From an uncultured Aurantimicrobium sp. (lineage in GTDB: Bacteria > Actinomycetota > Actinomycetes > Actinomycetales > Microbacteriaceae): DNA of 48,398 nucleotides. Of the stretch, positions 47,056 through 48,398 are shown piece after piece. The notes beneath the pieces are model-generated. The model saw only the letters and a program-made list of their open reading frames with translations, made no database searches and was not told the origin of the DNA. How positions within the stretch are numbered: the first letter of the stretch is position 1; each line of letters opens with the position of its first letter. The DNA is taken from the NCBI RefSeq assembly GCF_936931525.1, contig NZ_CAKZII010000160.1, forward strand, positions 1 through 48,398. Reading direction: 5' to 3'. Made by a program: the position numbers and the translations under genes.

Positions 47056-47946
47056 GTGCGTTCTACACGTCGAATCCGATGGGCTGCGATTCCAATTGCA
47101 GCAACGCTCGTACTTGCCCTGTCGGCATGTACCGATCAGGAGCTCGCGGGTTACATGCCCGGCTTCGTATCAGGGGCTGCTCCGGTTACAAACCACACTC
47201 AGCTCATTACTGACTTCTGGGTGAACAGCTGGATTGTTCTTCTGGCAATCGGATTCATTGCTTGGGGCCTCATGCTCTGGTCGATGGTTGTCTACCGCCG
47301 CCGCAAGACCGACACCGGACTTCCTGTTCAATTGCGCTACAACATGCCAATCGAAATTCTTTTCACTGTCATCCCTTTGATCCTCATCATTGGTCTTTTT
47401 GCTCTCACTGCACGCGATGAAGCAGTCATTGAGCAGCGTTTTGATAATCCTGATGTCACAATTCAAGCTTTTGGAAAGCAGTGGGCTTGGGACTTCAACT
47501 ACACCGATGAAGATGTCTACTATTCAGGCATCCAGGTTCAGCCTGATCTTTCAGAAGGAGCTGAACAAGGTTCGGTTCTTGAATCTTCAATCCCGACTCT
47601 TTACTTGCCTGTTGGCAAAAAGGTTGAAATTCAGCTCAACGCTCGCGACGTTATCCACTCTTTCTGGGTCATCGACTTTCTCTACAAGAAGGACATGATT
47701 CCAGGTAAGACAAATGTGATGTCGATCATTCCTGAGCGCGAAGGTACCTACGCAGGAAAGTGTGCTGAGCTCTGTGGTGAATTCCACTCTCAAATGCTTT
47801 TCCAAGTGAAGGTTGTTTCCCAAGAGGAATATGACGCTTACATCGAGAGCTTGCGTGAGCAGGGCTTTGAAGGTCAGCTCGGAACCGAGTATGACCGTAA
47901 CAAGAACCAAGCGAATGTTGTTGCATCCGCTACCGAGTCGAAGTAG
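47056..47946 (+). CDS. ctaC: cytochrome c oxidase subunit II
   Basis: Subunit II of the aa3-type terminal oxidase, which takes electrons from cytochrome c. A lipoprotein-type signal (LVLALSAC) is followed by two membrane helices (about residues 55-77 and 97-117). The extracytoplasmic cupredoxin domain has QWAWDFNY and the complete CuA site CAELCGEFHSQM. The start is GTG 47056, with AAAGG upstream. It is 296 residues. ctaD follows 12 bases later, and SURF1 for oxidase assembly is also in the window. Confidence 0.95.
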   Translation: MRSTRRIRWAAIPIAATLVLALSACTDQELAGYMPGFVSGAAPVTNHTQLITDFWVNSWIVLLAIGFIAWGLMLWSMVVYRRRKTDTGLPVQLRYNMPIEILFTVIPLILIIGLFALTARDEAVIEQRFDNPDVTIQAFGKQWAWDFNYTDEDVYYSGIQVQPDLSEGAEQGSVLESSIPTLYLPVGKKVEIQLNARDVIHSFWVIDFLYKKDMIPGKTNVMSIIPEREGTYAGKCAELCGEFHSQMLFQVKVVSQEEYDAYIESLREQGFEGQLGTEYDRNKNQANVVASATESK

Positions 47947-47958
47947 TAGGGAAAAGCG

Positions 47959-48398
47959 ATGAGTGCAACTCTTACTCCCACCCCTGTTGTAACCACAACA
48001 AGCAAGCCTCAGACTGTTGGCGTCACACGCCCAGTGTCTAAGGGAAACATTGTTGTCAAGTGGTTGACCTCGACTGACCACAAGGTCATCGGTCACATGT
48101 ACAACATCACAGCCATTTTGTACTTTCTTCTTGGTGGAGTGATGGCTCTGATCATCCGTGCTCAGCTCTTTGCTCCAGGTCTCAACGTTTTGCAGACAAA
48201 AGAGCAGTACAACCAGATGTTCACCATGCACGGAACCATCATGCTCTTGCTGGTGGCAACACCTCTGTTTGCGGGTTTTGCTAATGCAATTCTCCCAATT
48301 CAACTTGGTGCTCCAGACGTAGCATTCCCGCGTTTGAACATGCTTTCTTTCTGGTTCTACTTCTTCGGTGCATTGATTACTGTTGGTGGATTCCTCAC
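47959..48398 (+). CDS. ctaD: cytochrome c oxidase subunit I (partial, runs off the window)
   Basis: The open frame from ATG 47959 continues to the window end (146 complete codons) and so is missing from the ORF track. After a polar N-terminus it reads [19 protein letters not shown], the canonical entry to subunit I, then a first membrane helix ([19 protein letters not shown]) and [12 protein letters not shown], containing the conserved histidine that ligates low-spin heme a. The catalytic heme-CuB part lies beyond the window. GGGAAAAG upstream is a weak ribosome-binding site. Confidence 0.95.
   Translation, partial: MSATLTPTPVVTTTSKPQTVGVTRPVSKGNIVVKWLTSTDHKVIGHMYNITAILYFLLGGVMALIIRAQLFAPGLNVLQTKEQYNQMFTMHGTIMLLLVATPLFAGFANAILPIQLGAPDVAFPRLNMLSFWFYFFGALITVGGFL

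Noticed and set aside
47587-48303. 238-residue minus-strand ORF
   Set aside because: It is antisense to ctaC and ctaD. The composition (many His, Cys, Leu, Asn) looks like reverse-strand translation, and CuA and subunit I motifs on the plus strand are decisive.

Overview
The window is a dense, low-to-mid GC actinobacterial chromosome segment. It carries about 43 protein genes, one tRNA, and no rRNA, insertion sequence, prophage or CRISPR array. Several genes are typical of Actinobacteria: PafB/PafC, a HelY-type helicase, DUF3099 and DUF3043 proteins, a Corynebacterium-type glycogen synthase (GlgA/GlgM), a long LeuA, and a SURF1/CtaC/CtaD aa3-oxidase set. Gene order and the moderate GC suggest a streamlined member of Microbacteriaceae, possibly of the freshwater 'Luna' type. 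That placement is inference from gene content, not from a marker comparison.

Layout. 1-11.3 kb: rpsT (-) diverges from lepA, then come DUF1990 and hemW. A CIRCE-controlled hrcA-dnaJ pair follows, continuing tightly into rsmE, a HIT hydrolase, phoH, ybeY, a CorC-like CBS protein and era. 11.3-15 kb: leuA lies behind a leucine-codon leader peptide and competing hairpins. SURF1 and DUF3099 (-) and a FabG-type reductase follow. 15-19.1 kb: serB and glgC (-) diverge from glgA/glgM across a short region with a centred palindrome, followed by a lone ABC ATPase. 19.1-27.4 kb: type B L31, a DEDD exonuclease, an alpha/beta hydrolase with a GT4 glycosyltransferase, a sirtuin, a TrmH-like methyltransferase, an SF2 helicase, an LRV-repeat protein, tRNA-Leu(GAG) and uppP. 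27.4-38 kb: PAC2, HAD and trmI, then an FKBP lipoprotein, pafB, pafC, tatA, tatC, helY and lnt. 38-48.4 kb: dnaE, hisD, nrdR, pyrD, DUF3043, an M20 peptidase, an A-type Fe-S carrier, ctaC and the start of ctaD, which runs off the window.

How the genes fit together. Translation and ribosome quality control are represented by lepA, ybeY, era, rsmE, rpsT and L31. Protein folding and export are represented by hrcA-dnaJ, the FKBP lipoprotein, tatA/tatC and lnt. Glycogen synthesis is represented by glgC with glgA/glgM. Respiration is represented by SURF1 and ctaC/ctaD. DNA maintenance and the damage response are represented by dnaE, the exonuclease, helicases and pafBC.

Most notable observations. 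(1) The leuA leader looks like a ribosome-sensing switch in which one RNA segment can pair either with the leader coding region or with the leuA ribosome-binding site. (2) A TAnnnT box sits 6-7 nt before at least twelve gene starts, which suggests widespread leaderless transcription. (3) The flanks of the Pup-proteasome locus (PAC2, trmI | FKBP, pafBC, tatAC, helY) are retained, but the arc-dop-pup-prcBA-pafA block is absent here. (4) A perfect palindrome sits midway between glgC and glgA/glgM. Many gene borders overlap, and several convergent pairs have no terminator between them, which fits a compact genome.
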